Source of the DNA: Rebecca billardiae RCC1528
Taxonomy: Eukaryota; Haptophyta
Assembly: GCA_965240325.2 (NCBI GenBank)
Contig: OZ251225.1
Span: 3,906,001 to 3,970,000, forward strand
Reading direction: 5' to 3'
DNA: 64,000 nucleotides
Below are positions 1 to 9,714 of this stretch, piece by piece. A program made the position numbers and the translations under genes. How positions within the stretch are numbered: the first letter of the stretch is position 1; each line of letters opens with the position of its first letter. The notes under the pieces were generated by a model. That model had not been told where the DNA came from and did no database searches. It saw only the letters and a list, made by a program, of their open reading frames with translations.

Positions 1-390
1 CGGTGACGCGCGCGCCAGCCGGTGCGCTACGCACAAGCTGGCCGGCATGGTTGACGTGAAGACCCACAAGTGTGATCACGCCGGCTGCACCAAGTGCCCC
101 TCATTCGGCATGCCCGGTGACGCGCGCGCCAGCCGGTGCGCTGCGCACAAGCTGGCCGGCATGGTTGACGTGGTGAGCCGCAAGTGTGATCACGCCGGCT
201 GCACCAAGTGCCCCTCATTCGGCATGCCGGGCGACGCGCGCGCCAGCCGGTGCGCTACGCACAAGCTGGCCGGCATGGTTGACGTGAAGAGCCGCCAGTG
301 TGATCACGCTGGCTGCACCAAGCAGCCTGCGTTCGGCATGCCAGGTGACGCGCGCGCCAGCCGGTGCGCTACGCACAAGCTGGCCGGCAT
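1..390 (+). repeat. 114-bp tandem repeat encoding EsV-1-7 units
   Basis: Near-identical 114-bp units (38 codons) encode the Cys/His repeats. The array is cut by the left edge, so the copy number is unknown. Low divergence between units suggests recent expansion or homogenisation. Confidence 0.9.
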
Positions 391-628
391 GAAGCGCCTT
401 CGGAGTGGTGCGCACAAGCGAGGGCTGGAGCAAGTCGTGAGCACCAAAGAAGTGAGCGCCGCCAAGCGACAGCGGAAGCGCACCAGCAGCACAGCCACTG
501 CCTCGGACGTTGTAGCAGCGCGGCGGCCGCGATCGCAGCTGCCGCCACTGGTCACAGCCAGCGTCGTAACGACGCCGTCGCATGTACGACCCGTGGTGAT
601 GGCCAGGCGGGTACGGCCTACGGCCTGA
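1..628 (+). CDS. EsV-1-7 cysteine-motif repeat protein, 5' end outside window
   Basis: The frame is open from base 2, so the real start lies upstream. Three complete Cys-rich repeats and the tail of a fourth are visible. Each reads C-x4-C-x16-C-x2-H-x12, exactly the EsV-1-7 motif named after an Ectocarpus virus ORF and found in the brown-algal developmental regulator IMMEDIATE UPRIGHT. In the last repeat the extra Cys seen within the x16 spacer of the others is replaced (TKCP becomes TKQP), while the motif Cys and His residues remain. After the repeats comes a basic tail of about 80 residues with KRQRKR-type clusters that could act as a nuclear signal. The motif probably binds metal, but the molecular role of the family is not settled. 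The family is scattered among stramenopiles, other algae and large DNA viruses. Repeat assignment is certain by spacing; function is not inferred. Confidence 0.85.
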   Translation, partial: GDARASRCATHKLAGMVDVKTHKCDHAGCTKCPSFGMPGDARASRCAAHKLAGMVDVVSRKCDHAGCTKCPSFGMPGDARASRCATHKLAGMVDVKSRQCDHAGCTKQPAFGMPGDARASRCATHKLAGMKRLRSGAHKRGLEQVVSTKEVSAAKRQRKRTSSTATASDVVAARRPRSQLPPLVTASVVTTPSHVRPVVMARRVRPTA

Positions 629-1037
629 CGAGTGACGGGCTGCGCTCGAGCACTAGTCGAGCAGCACCGTTCAACTTCATGGCGATGAGCAAGGACGGTG
701 AGCGGCCGTCAACTCTCAGTGAGCCGATGAGTGACACGGACGAGGTTGCTGGGCCCCGCTCGCTCGCTGTGCGGCCTTGCTCCGCGGCAGCAACCAACTG
801 GCAACCGTGCGGCTGAGTGGCGGAGTCGCGCACTCGACGAGTGACTCGACCGCAGGCGGGCCAACTCGGTCGGGGCCAAGGGCCTTGGGCGGGCGGCGCC
901 GCATGCCCAGCTGCGTAACAACTAATTATAAAGCCGGCCTGGGCGCGGATTGGCGGAAAAGAAAGCCGGCCTGGGCAGGGCGGGCCTCTCTGGACGAGTG
1001 GACGGCTACGCGAGCCCGAGCCCGCCCGTCTCGCGCC
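629..1037. other. Intergenic region, no gene seen
   Basis: About 410 bp between the EsV-1-7 gene and the next predicted start. The frame of the next gene is open upstream to 777, but the sequence there is low-complexity and the ATG at 1038 begins a better leader. This interval is best read as 3' and 5' flanking sequence. Confidence 0.5.
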
Positions 1038-1916
1038 ATGACGACGGCGCTGGTGATGCTCCTGAGCTCGGTGGCGCAGGTGCAGGTCGGCCGTGTCTTC
1101 CATGGCGTGATGGAGATGAACTGCCCCACGCTCGCCGGCGCGGTGTGGACCAAGACTTCCCTTCTCACCGGCGACTGCACGCTGACCGGCCGCTGGTCGT
1201 GCTCGCCGTTGTCCGGCTGGTGCCAGGGAGCGGGCTCGTACCGCGTCGGGCCGATGTCAGAGCCGCCATTTCAAGCGTTCTGCTGCTCGCCCGACCCCTT
1301 CTCGCCGCCGCCGCCCAGCCCGCCGCCGCCGCCCGCCTCGGACGCGTGCGTGTCGGACGAGTACGTGCAGAGCCCCGAGGGGCTGGTCGCGCGGCTGACG
1401 GGCAGCTGGTGCAACCCGCGGTGGGCGGGGGGACCGTACATGCCGTGCGTCGCGCATGCGACGTACTGCGCCTACCTCGGCCAGCCGGACGGCCTGGGCG
1501 GCTCGGCGTACGCGTGCGCGTGCCACCCAGGCTACGAGGCGGTGCCGAGCGCCTCCCTGGACGCGCTCCAGTGCGTGCTCTGCACCAACGGCTGGCGCCC
1601 GTCGTGGTGGGCGGCGCCAACGCGCGCGAGCCACGGCTGCGAGGCGCTGCAGGCGGAGGCACGCGCGCCGGCCGCGGCCGCGCTCGCACCGGGCAGCGCA
1701 GGCCAGCCCTCGGCGTCCGCACAGCCGCAGGGGCAGCTGCAGCCACCACCGCTGCTGCTCGTGCTGCTGCTGCTGCCGGCTTTTGCGGCGGGTGCACTCG
1801 TGGCCAGCCGCGTCGCACGCGCAGCGGGTGGCACCCGTGGCGCGCCGCCGAGCGGACCTGTGATGGGTAGCGGGTGCGAGCGAGGCACTGCTGACGCCGT
1901 GCTGGGCATGCTGTGA
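1038..1916 (+). CDS. Predicted secreted or type I membrane Cys-rich protein
   Basis: The 292-residue product starts at the ATG giving MTTALVMLLSSVAQVQVG, a signal-peptide-like leader. An in-frame ATG at 777 would add a low-complexity extension and hide the leader. About 16 cysteines lie in two blocks (roughly residues 30-85 and 100-190), separated by a PPPPSPPPPP linker near residue 90. The second block, with CACHPGY-like spacing, resembles EGF-like or lectin-type extracellular modules but is not a clear match. Near residues 236-256 a Leu/Ala/Val-rich stretch after PPP looks like one transmembrane helix, leaving a short basic cytoplasmic tail. No family is recognised. A cell-surface protein is the most economical reading. 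Confidence 0.55.
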   Translation: MTTALVMLLSSVAQVQVGRVFHGVMEMNCPTLAGAVWTKTSLLTGDCTLTGRWSCSPLSGWCQGAGSYRVGPMSEPPFQAFCCSPDPFSPPPPSPPPPPASDACVSDEYVQSPEGLVARLTGSWCNPRWAGGPYMPCVAHATYCAYLGQPDGLGGSAYACACHPGYEAVPSASLDALQCVLCTNGWRPSWWAAPTRASHGCEALQAEARAPAAAALAPGSAGQPSASAQPQGQLQPPPLLLVLLLLPAFAAGALVASRVARAAGGTRGAPPSGPVMGSGCERGTADAVLGML

Positions 1917-2731
1917 CTCGATCTGCCATCGGCATTGCTGACGCGATGACGTGGATGCGCCCGAGTCTGACACGGCGCCACGCGGCACGCCCACCGGAGT
2001 CGGCATCGTGAATGTGATCGAGTCATCGACGTCGTGCCGTCGTGCCGTGACCTCCGCGCCCTCCGGCCGATGTTCGTCACGACGCCGTACGAGTACCGGT
2101 ACGGCACGACACGTGACACGGCCGGGTCCGGTCACGTGACGGCACGGCAGTTCTGAGTGGCAGTGACGACAGTGACCGGGTCACTCTTGATGCGCTGACG
2201 CTCGGAGCCGTAGAGTGAGCTGAGTGAGTCCGGCCAGTCCCGGCCAGCCGGGCCGCCGGCCAGTCGCCGTCGGACGACCGACCGATGGCTGCGGACGGCG
2301 TCGTGCCCGACGCGGTACGCGGCGGGAAGTACTCATCGAGACTTTACAAATACAATGGTACTCTGACTCTGTCTCTAGAGTCCGAGTAGCGTAGTCGCCT
2401 CAGACTACACGCGTCGCGTTATATATATATATATATTGATGCGCGCTGCCGAGCAGCGCTGATGCTGCTGATGCTGCTGATGACGACGACGACTCTGACG
2501 AACTTCACTCTTCAGTCAACTGACCGCGGGCCAGGCTGCGGGCCCGCCCGGGACCGGGGGCCTAGGCCGTCGCAAGGAACCATCGATCACGACGAAGCCT
2601 GTCTGCTGATCCAAGATTCATCAGCGCTGGTGATGACGATGTCGAGGGGCCCCGGCGGCTGGCGGCAGCACTGCTCAGGGCAGCACGCGGCAGCTGCCAG
2701 CACCACGGCGGCATCGCGCGCACCAGCGTCG
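1917..2731. other. Intergenic region with short microsatellites
   Basis: No supported gene. It holds a (TA)n tract near 2420-2436 and imperfect GATGCTGCT / GACGAC triplet repeats near 2460-2495. It lies between the ends of two convergent genes, so a bidirectional 3' region is expected. Confidence 0.5.
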
Positions 2732-4007
2732 TCACACGTACATCTCCCCGGCGTCGAGCGCCTCCGAGTCGTTGATCTGGCCGTACCGCTCTCGGCCGGC
2801 GATGGCGGGCACCGTGGCGCGCCCTCTCTGCGTGCGCAGCGCGTCCACCTTGGCGGCGACGTTGGAGCCCACGCGTCGCAGCAGGCTCGGGCGGCCTCCC
2901 GGCGCGCCCGATGCTGCACCCGCGGCAACGCCACCCGCGCCCGCAGCCGCACCGCCCGCCGCCCCAGCCACGCCGCCCGCGCGCGCCCCCGACGGGGCCG
3001 TGCTCCCGCCGCCCGGGGCGCCGACGCTCGCGGCGGGCAGTCTGAACTCGCACTCCTGGCCGGGCTGCGCCGCATCGGGCAGCCGAACGAGCACGCTGCG
3101 CCCGTTGGCGCCCACGTTGATGGTCTGGCCGCCGCGCACGCCCGGTGGCACGGTGATGCGCAGCACCACCTCGTCGCTCTGCTGCTGCTCGCACGGGGCG
3201 CGAGTGCGCGGGGGCGGGCGCAGGCGCGAGGAGGGCGCGAGGGCGCGTCACCGCGGGCGCCAGGCGCGCGTTCGAGCGCCGGTGGAGCGCGCCGCGTGCG
3301 AGCGCTACCTGTTGCGGCTGCGGCCCGGCGGGGATCTCCACCCTCAGCATGGAGCCCACATCCGCCAGGATGGGCACGCGCACGATGAAGCGCGAGCCGT
3401 CCGCCAAGCTGACGGCCAGCGAGCGCCCCGGGCGCCACGCGTCAGGCACGCGCACGTAGATGGTGCCGCCGCCCTCGGGCGCGCGCTGTATGCGGCGCAT
3501 CGAGGAGGTGTCAGGCGCCCCGTCGCTCGACGCGAGGTCGGCCATTGGCAGGGCCGGGGCCGCAGGGCCGCCGACCTCGGTGGGCGGCGGCGCGGCGTCC
3601 GACGGGCCGTCGGGTGGCGCCGCTGCGCCCGTCGGCTCCGATGCACCGCCCGGGAGCTGCGGTTGCGCGTGGGCGGCCTCTGGCGGCGCTGGCAGCCCGA
3701 GCCCGAGCGGATCGGCGGTGCCATCCGCCTCAGGGGCTGCCCCCGTCGGCGGTGCGTGCGCAGGCACGGGATGGGTCGCGTCGACCTGGCCAAACAGCGA
3801 GGACATCTGGGAGGGCGCCTCGGCTCCCGCGTGCTGCTCAAAAGGGTTGTCTGCACCGCCGCCGTGGGCAGCGGGCGAAAGGCCGTCCAGAGACATGCCC
3901 GCCAAGTCGCCCACGCCCTGCGGCGTCGGCTGCGGCGCTGCCTGCGTCGTCGCGGAGTTGCTGGCGTCCCATGGCGCATACGCGGGAGGCGGCGCGTCAG
4001 TCGACAT
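2732..4007 (-). CDS. NPF-motif protein with duplicated beta-rich domain
   Basis: Two exons: 4007-3309 and about 3187-2732, giving roughly 384 residues. The intron begins GTAGCG at 3308 and ends in a run of CAG triplets, so the acceptor is ambiguous by 3-6 nt without a frame change. The N-terminal 160 residues are Pro/Ala-rich and contain DNPFEQ, an NPF tripeptide of the kind bound by EH domains in endocytic proteins. The C-terminal half contains two related ~45-residue units, one on each side of the intron: one near YVRVPDAWRPG...VRVPI and one near LRITVPPGVRGGQ...VRLPD. They look like a repeated small beta domain with a VP-x-G-x-x-x-GQ pattern. No enzyme motifs are seen. The upstream ATG at 4034 adds nine residues; MSTDAPPP is preferred. 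An endocytic-adaptor role is a guess. Confidence 0.6.
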
Positions 4008-4553
4008 GCTGATGATTGTGAGCAGGGCTTTCAACCCTCGGGAATTCGGGCTGGCCAGGATTTTTTTTGTTTTCGCTCATGATGGGCAGGCGACAGACAG
4101 AATGATGGCGCGCCTCTGACGCGGCCACGCGGGGACAAGTGGCGTAGTAGTAGTTCTTGGCGGTGGCCGGCGCGCGCCTCGTATCCGAGTCATCAGGAGT
4201 GCCAAAGCGGCCCACTGTACGCCAGGTCGAAGCACCGATCTTTGATCTGCCGCGCAGATGCTTCACGGCATGCTATCGCACTATGATTTCATCGCCCCGC
4301 GGCAATGTCCGCGTGACCGCGTCGCGTCGCCGACAACTGCACGTCACGCTCCGCTCACCGGTCCGCGCCGAGGGCCGCAAGTGTGCAATGTGGCCGCGGG
4401 GCAAGAAATGCGAAGCCGGGTAAGACGAGCGGGGCACTCCAGGCCGTGAGGCCATCCAGAAGCCGCGGGACCGCGCCAGCTGTCGCTGGATGTGCGCGCC
4501 AGTGGCCGCACGAGTCCACGCGTGCGCACCCCTGCAAGTCAGTGCGTGGGAGC
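4008..4553. other. Intergenic region with a diverged foldback arm remnant
   Basis: No gene seen. Roughly 4255-4515 is a diverged copy of the arm of the foldback element at 18.6-19.6 kb (compare 19262-19510: shared CGCCCCGCGGCAATG-like and GTGAGGCCATC blocks). It is a decayed partial copy directly next to a younger foldback insertion. Confidence 0.5.
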
Positions 4554-5664
4554 AAGGGTAGTAAGGGTGAGCAACTCCGCTGGCGACAGCCGCGAAGGTC
4601 GGCAGCCCTCTGTTTGCCGCGAGCGGAGCGGAGCGAGTACTATCAGCGGCGGAGGGCGCTGAGGCCGCGCACGGCGTGAGGCGCGGCGTCGGCCGAGTCG
4701 GTCCGCGGAGGATGCGCGGCTCTCGGCCCGCTGCGCAGCGGCAGTGCGCCTCACTTTGCCCCGAGCGCCGTCCTCCGCGTCGCCTCCTTCCCGCCTTGGA
4801 GCAGCACGCATGTGCGCGCCGCCACCTTGAAGGCGGCACGGGCTTGCTCAGACAACCGCGCGCGCGTGGCGCGCGACTTGGTCGGCTGCGCGCGCGCGCC
4901 GCTGCGGTGCAAGGTAGCGCCGCCGCATGCGCGCGCCGTGCCAGCGCGAGAGCGTGTGCGCGGACCTGAGTGCGACCTCACACACATGTCGAATGCTGCT
5001 TGGCATCCGACTTGCGGACTGACGGGAAGCTGGAAAAGACAGCGGCGTGAGTGTTGGTACCATCGATGCGGAGCCTTAGCGTCCACTTGCATTCGTGCTA
5101 GGAAGGAATAGACAAGACTAGGCCTTCGTCCTGGGTATCCAATGTCACTCAACACCTCGCTGATCGACCCGACGAGTGCCAGCGTGAGGCACAGCAAACC
5201 ATGGCGTGTGAGCAAGCAGACAAGTGAGCACTACGCTTACGAGATGGCCGTGAGTGAAGGCTCGCGCGGGCACGGCGCGCGCATGCGGCGGCGCTACCTT
5301 GCACCGCGGCGGCGCGCGCGCGCAGCCGACCAAGTCGCGCGCCACGCGCGTGCGGTCGTCTGAGCAAGCCTGTGCCGCCTTCAAGGTGGCGGCGCGCACA
5401 TGCGTGCTGCTCCAAGGCGGGAAGGAGGCGACGCGGAGGACGGCGCTCGGGGCAAAGTGAGGCGCACTGCCGCTGCGCAGCGGGCCGAGCGCCGCGCATC
5501 CTCCGCGGGCCGACTCGGCCGACGCCGCGCCTCACGCCGTGCGCGGCCTCAGCGCCCTCCGCCGCTGATAGTACTCGCTCCGCTCCGCTCGCCGCTCGCG
5601 GCAAACAGAGGGCTCCCGACCTTCGCGGCTGTCGCCAGCGGAGTTGCTCACCCTTACTACCCTT
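4554..5664. mobile_element. Foldback element, ~400-bp inverted arms (family 1, copy A)
   Basis: Left arm 4554-4953 is repeated in inverted orientation at 5263-5664 with few differences. The termini read AAGGGTAGTAAGGG inward. The flanks 4545-4553 and 5665-5673 share seven central bases (GTGGGAG) out of nine, consistent with an aged 9-bp target duplication. Long terminal inverted repeats plus 9-bp duplications are typical of Mutator-like (MULE) elements. No transposase is present, so this is a non-autonomous derivative. The interior (about 310 bp) is shared, in opposite orientation, with copy B at 24.1-25.3 kb. Confidence 0.8.
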
Positions 5665-5736
5665 GGTGGGAGGAGCCACTCCGACTGGACCAGGCGGAGG
5701 AGGTGGTTACAGACGGAAAAGTCCGTTGTGACAAGA

Positions 5737-5794
5737 GAGGTCGTTACGAACAATGTAGTATGCGGGAGGTCGTTACGAACAATGTAGTATGCGG
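5737..5794 (+). repeat. 29-bp direct repeat, two copies
   Basis: Two identical 29-bp units starting GAGGTCGTTACGAAC lie head to tail at 5737 and 5766, and the GTTACGAACG core recurs once more just after. The surrounding 5.7-6.3 kb sequence is much less GC-rich than the genes and carries no recognised gene. Confidence 0.75.
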
Positions 5795-6336
5795 TTACGA
5801 ACGGTCGACGTAACGACTCGACCGATCCCGAGTCCACTAGTCCAGACGTCGAATGCATGTTGGCATGAGACCCAATTAATATTCATCTTGCATCGCGTCA
5901 ATAGACGCTATTACGAACTTTGGATCATTACCGCACCCCCATCAATACTTGCACGGATCATTCCGTCAAGTATTACGTTAACTCACAGTATCTTTCCTCC
6001 CGCGGAAGATGACCGTTCAGGTTCTCCAGGCTTCTGATTGGCTCAAACAAGGCGCACGGGGCTCACTGAAGGCATGCAAACGTTGATGTCTCGAGATCAT
6101 ATTGAGATACGGCGCTTGCGGCCAATCAACGCGAGGTCGGACACGTCCGCCTGCTAAAGTTCGGGTAGCTGTTGCTAGATTCCTAGGCTCCTTCTCATCA
6201 CGTGCTTTGAGCTTGATGTGCAATTACACGCCCTGACCCGAGCCCGTTGCACTTCGGGCCGGCTGAGTGGTTCACGTCTCTCGGGAAAGGTCACCCGGGA
6301 ACACGGGCGGCTTGACGGCCATCTGGAAGCCGTGAC

Positions 6337-6612
6337 GTGATGTCCTTCGATTTCGGAGACTCCAATGAAAAGAGCATGCACATGAACCCTTGCGAGGCAA
6401 TCGATCGTCAGACGAGCGTATCCCTCGCAACCGACGCATACCACATCAACCGCGACGACACCTGCTCGCAGGTGTGCATTCCGCACCAGTTTGCGTTCGC
6501 CGCGAGGATGAGGGGCGTGCACTTCGGGGACTCGTGCCAGCACCTAGGCTACTCGCACGAGTTCGAGGACGGTGTCAACAGGGGAGTGCACTTCTTCAAG
6601 TTCTACCGCTAG
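6337..6612 (+). CDS. Small hypothetical protein (91 aa), uncertain
   Basis: The ORF starts MMSFDFGDSNEKSM and ends HFFKFYR. Its composition is balanced (Cys, His, Asp and aromatic residues), unlike the Ala/Arg-rich translations of noncoding frames nearby, and it lies in a region of moderate GC. Four cysteines and several Gly-His-Phe steps could fit a small folded domain, but no family is recognised and there is no clear signal peptide. It might be an exon of a larger gene or a chance ORF. Confidence 0.3.
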   Translation: MMSFDFGDSNEKSMHMNPCEAIDRQTSVSLATDAYHINRDDTCSQVCIPHQFAFAARMRGVHFGDSCQHLGYSHEFEDGVNRGVHFFKFYR

Positions 6613-7741
6613 TGCGACGGCGCCCTGCGCCATTCTGGCACTTGTGGCGTGGCCGCTGCACTTTGGCCACGCATCATTGCATAGCGTCGTGCGGATAGCC
6701 GCGTGAACGCACGCGGCTGGGGCGCGGGCGAGCTCAGCTCGCGCTCAGCGTTTGGCGCGTTGACGAGGGCGACTGCGAGTGGCCGTCCACATTTAAGAGA
6801 CGCTCTTCGTGCCGCCCTGAACTTGGGGAGACCCATCTGATTGGCGGGGCCGCGTGCCGCCGGACTGGAGGCGGAGGCGGGCAGCCCAGATCGCGGTACG
6901 CCGGGGTCCCTGTCTGTCAGAGCAATCCATCAAGGCTCGTTGCCACATGCGGTGACGATCCAGTCACACTGTGACGTCTATTAGCAATGGTCAATACCGT
7001 ACTGATGAGTCATATGCACATGGATCCGATTCTCACGATACCGTGCAAGTCCGCCGCGTCGGGCGCCGCGTCAGCCCCGTCCGGCGTCGCGGTCTCGGAA
7101 GCAGTGCCAGTAGTTACAGTTTACTAAGAATGACGCACACAGCTCAGGCAGGCGAGATAGCTTAGGACAGTACTTAGTGACTTAGTCCGAAGGCGCCGCG
7201 GCCGCCAGTCGCCCGGCCGAGCCGCAGCCGTGAGTCGGTCGCCCTCAGTCCCGCGCGGCCACGGCCCGCGGCCGTGATGCCTGCCTCAGTGAGTCCTACT
7301 GCCTGATGGCGGCTCGGACGGAGCCTGCCACCGCGGGCCCGGCGACGCGCGGCGCGCTGCCGGCTGGCGACTCGCGGCCGGTCCCGAGACGACTGACTGT
7401 GACTGTGAGCTCGTACTACTATACGCAGGCTCCGCAGCGGGCCAGCGGGGCATGCCGCATGGTCGCACTGACGCATGGACCGCATGCGTCCATGGCGGTG
7501 CCGCCGGCACCGTGCCTGCCGATGGCGAGTAGTACCATGGACACCGAGTATACTGACGCATGAGGCCGTCAGCGGCGGCCGACCGGCGGTGCGCCAGCGG
7601 CCACGGCCCGCGCCGCGGCCCCCACCTGCCACCACGGGGCCCGCGGGCGCGGCGGGTGGCTCGAGAGTCGAGCAGCGGCCGCGAACGCCATCACGTGGAA
7701 TCAAGTGCGCAACGCTGCCGCACGGCGCCGCAGCGGCACGA
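6613..7741. other. Intergenic region, nothing recognised
   Basis: About 1.1 kb with no supported gene or clear repeat. ORFs on both strands have the Arg/Pro/Ala bias of antisense GC-rich sequence. The segment 6900-7170 is less GC-rich. Confidence 0.5.
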
Positions 7742-9109
7742 TCAGAAGAGTGATGGTGTAGTCGGCCTCGCATGGACGGTGTCTGGCTCAGCGCGGCTGA
7801 GCGTTCCGCCGCTCGGCTCCCGCCCGCTGGAGCCGCCGCTGTCCACGATGGTGCCCCGTGGCTCTCGGTCGTCCGTCTCTGCAGCCGGGCGCCAGGCAGG
7901 CGGTGGGCACACACTCCTCCGCAAGCTGAGCTGAAGTCGACGTCGCTCGAGGCACGGCTCCGCGCCGAGCGCGCGCATGTACGCCTCCGCGCTCAGCGCG
8001 CCGTCCCACGCGGGGTACTCGAACATGCGCAGGTCAGCCGCCGCCCACTCGGACACGGCGCGCGCCAGCTCGGGCGTGTAGTGCGCTCGCAGCTGGCGGT
8101 CGGCGCCGGTGGTGTGTGCGCGCGCGCGCGTGGCGTTGCACGGCTCGGCGCTCGGCACGGGCATGGCCACGTCGCCCCGCGGCACGAGGCGTAGCGCTGC
8201 GGAGCACGGCACGCGCGGAGGGTGGTAGAAGCAGTCGCCCGCGCCAGGCAGCGGCGCCAGCCGCGCGCCGTACTCGCGCCATGCGCTCCGCGCGCCCCAG
8301 CCGCTCTCCGCCGCGCGCGACACGCCGAGCGCGTGCGCGACCGGTGCGTACCACTGGTCGAGCTGCTCGATCTTGAGCGCAAAGTCGTAGCGCATGCCGG
8401 CGGGCAGCAGGCAGTGCTCGCTCAGCGGCGAGTAGTGCACGTTGAGCTGGCCCGCGCCGTGCGCGGCGATGACCGCGTTCACAAACGGGCCGAAGCCCGA
8501 GCCGCGCACGTACCCGCGCGGCCGGAAGTGGCTGCGGGCGCGGCGGCGCCAGGGCGCGGGGAGGCGCGCGCGCACGCGGCCGCGGTGATCGAGGCGCGCC
8601 GCGTGGCGGAGCGGACGCGCGGGTCGCCGCGCGCACATGCCCCCCTTCGCGACGATCTTGTCCAGGTACCCCGAGAGCAGCCGCGAGTACGGGTTGCGCA
8701 CAAAGAGCAGACGCGGCACCGAGCGGTCGGCCAGCGCCAAGCGGAAGGCCGGGTCGGGCTCGGCCGGCGCGCGGTGCGGCACGCTGATCGGCGTGCCGTT
8801 GACGATGCCAAGCGCAGGATGCGCGCGCAGCAGCAGCAGCTTCCACGCGACGGAGCTCACCTTCTGGTTGAGGCAGAGCACCGCGCGCCGGCCTGTGCTC
8901 GGCGAGCGGAAGAGGAACGGCCGCGCGTCCTGCATCGTCTCGAAGCGCTCGGCCGGTGGCGCCGCGAATGGCGCGCTGGGCGGGTTGGGCGACGCCCATG
9001 GCTGAAGCGCCTCGTCCACCCCGGCCAAGTCCGGCCAGAACGCACGCTCTCCGGCTGCCACGCCCCACAGGGTCAGCAGCCGCACGACCGTCCGCCATCG
9101 CCGTCTCAT
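7742..9109 (-). CDS. Golgi-type PAPS-dependent carbohydrate sulfotransferase
   Basis: The product belongs to the sulfotransferase family 2 group (HNK-1/chondroitin-type), which transfers sulfate from PAPS to glycans in the Golgi lumen. After a short basic N-terminus and a hydrophobic anchor (residues about 7-20, VVRLLTLWGVAAG) come the two cofactor motifs: a 5'-phosphosulfate loop near residues 80-95 (LNQKVSSVAWKLLLL) and a 3'-phosphate motif near 137-148 (VRNPYSRLLSGY). The frame is open for 455 codons, but an Arg-rich, family-unlike stretch is explained by an in-frame 105-nt intron, 8636-8532, with GTGCGC donor and CCCGCAG acceptor. Removing it gives about 420 residues. The last ~65 residues are low-complexity and may be overextended. 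The substrate cannot be told from sequence; a role in sulfated polysaccharide or scale synthesis is possible. Confidence 0.85.
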   Translation of the reverse strand: MRRRWRTVVRLLTLWGVAAGERAFWPDLAGVDEALQPWASPNPPSAPFAAPPAERFETMQDARPFLFRSPSTGRRAVLCLNQKVSSVAWKLLLLRAHPALGIVNGTPISVPHRAPAEPDPAFRLALADRSVPRLLFVRNPYSRLLSGYLDKIVAKGGMCARRPARPLRHAARLDHRGRVRARLPAPWRRRARSHFRPRGYVRGSGFGPFVNAVIAAHGAGQLNVHYSPLSEHCLLPAGMRYDFALKIEQLDQWYAPVAHALGVSRAAESGWGARSAWREYGARLAPLPGAGDCFYHPPRVPCSAALRLVPRGDVAMPVPSAEPCNATRARAHTTGADRQLRAHYTPELARAVSEWAAADLRMFEYPAWDGALSAEAYMRALGAEPCLERRRLQLSLRRSVCPPPAWRPAAETDDREPRGTIVDSGGSSGREPSGGTLSRAEPDTVHARPTTPSLF

Positions 9110-9714
9110 CGTCTCCGGATATGACTTTAGCGGCGCTCAGTTTTTTGTGAGGACTGAGGACCTTTCCGCCGGACGGGTGCTCATCGATCGTACGTTTTCG
9201 GCGGGACGGGAGAGAAAACAGCAGTACTGGTAGTCACAAGTAAGTCACTTCGTCGCGATGCGGCCCGGATGCGCGCCGAGCTCTCCGCATGCACAAGTCC
9301 GACAGGCGACATCTACGGTGTAGCAGTGTCAACAACGTACCGGCTCAGTCGCATCACGATCAATGTGGACGGCTTGTGCAGCCCCGCCCCGCTCCGCGAG
9401 GAGCAGGGGCGGGCGCGCACGTCCCCGTCCGCAGGCAACTGGCGGTCATCCGGACAGTCCGAGGCGGTCTTCGGCGTCGTAGCAGAGGCATCATGGGTCA
9501 GTCGGACGAGGTTGTGGCCGATGGTGGAGCCGCGGCCACGCACCAGGCGCGCGCGTGCCGCAGGCGGCGCGGCGCGCTTGCACCCAGCGCGCGACGCCTC
9601 CGATCCCCTCCCTACCCCGCTGCCCCGCGGCAGTGGCTGCGCCACCGTGCCAGGCGGGGAGCGGTCCCTCCTGGGCCGCACGCCGCGCGCGTGCAGCCAG
9701 GCCGCGTCGGGCGC
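9110..9714. other. Intergenic region between the sulfotransferase and V-ATPase genes
   Basis: About 600 bp with no supported gene. It is the 5' flank of the sulfotransferase gene and the 3' flank of the V-ATPase B gene, both on the minus strand. ORFs here are short and biased. Confidence 0.5.

Noticed and set aside
777-1037. Upstream extension of the Cys-rich membrane protein
   Set aside because: In-frame but low-complexity, and it would bury the signal peptide at MTTALVML.
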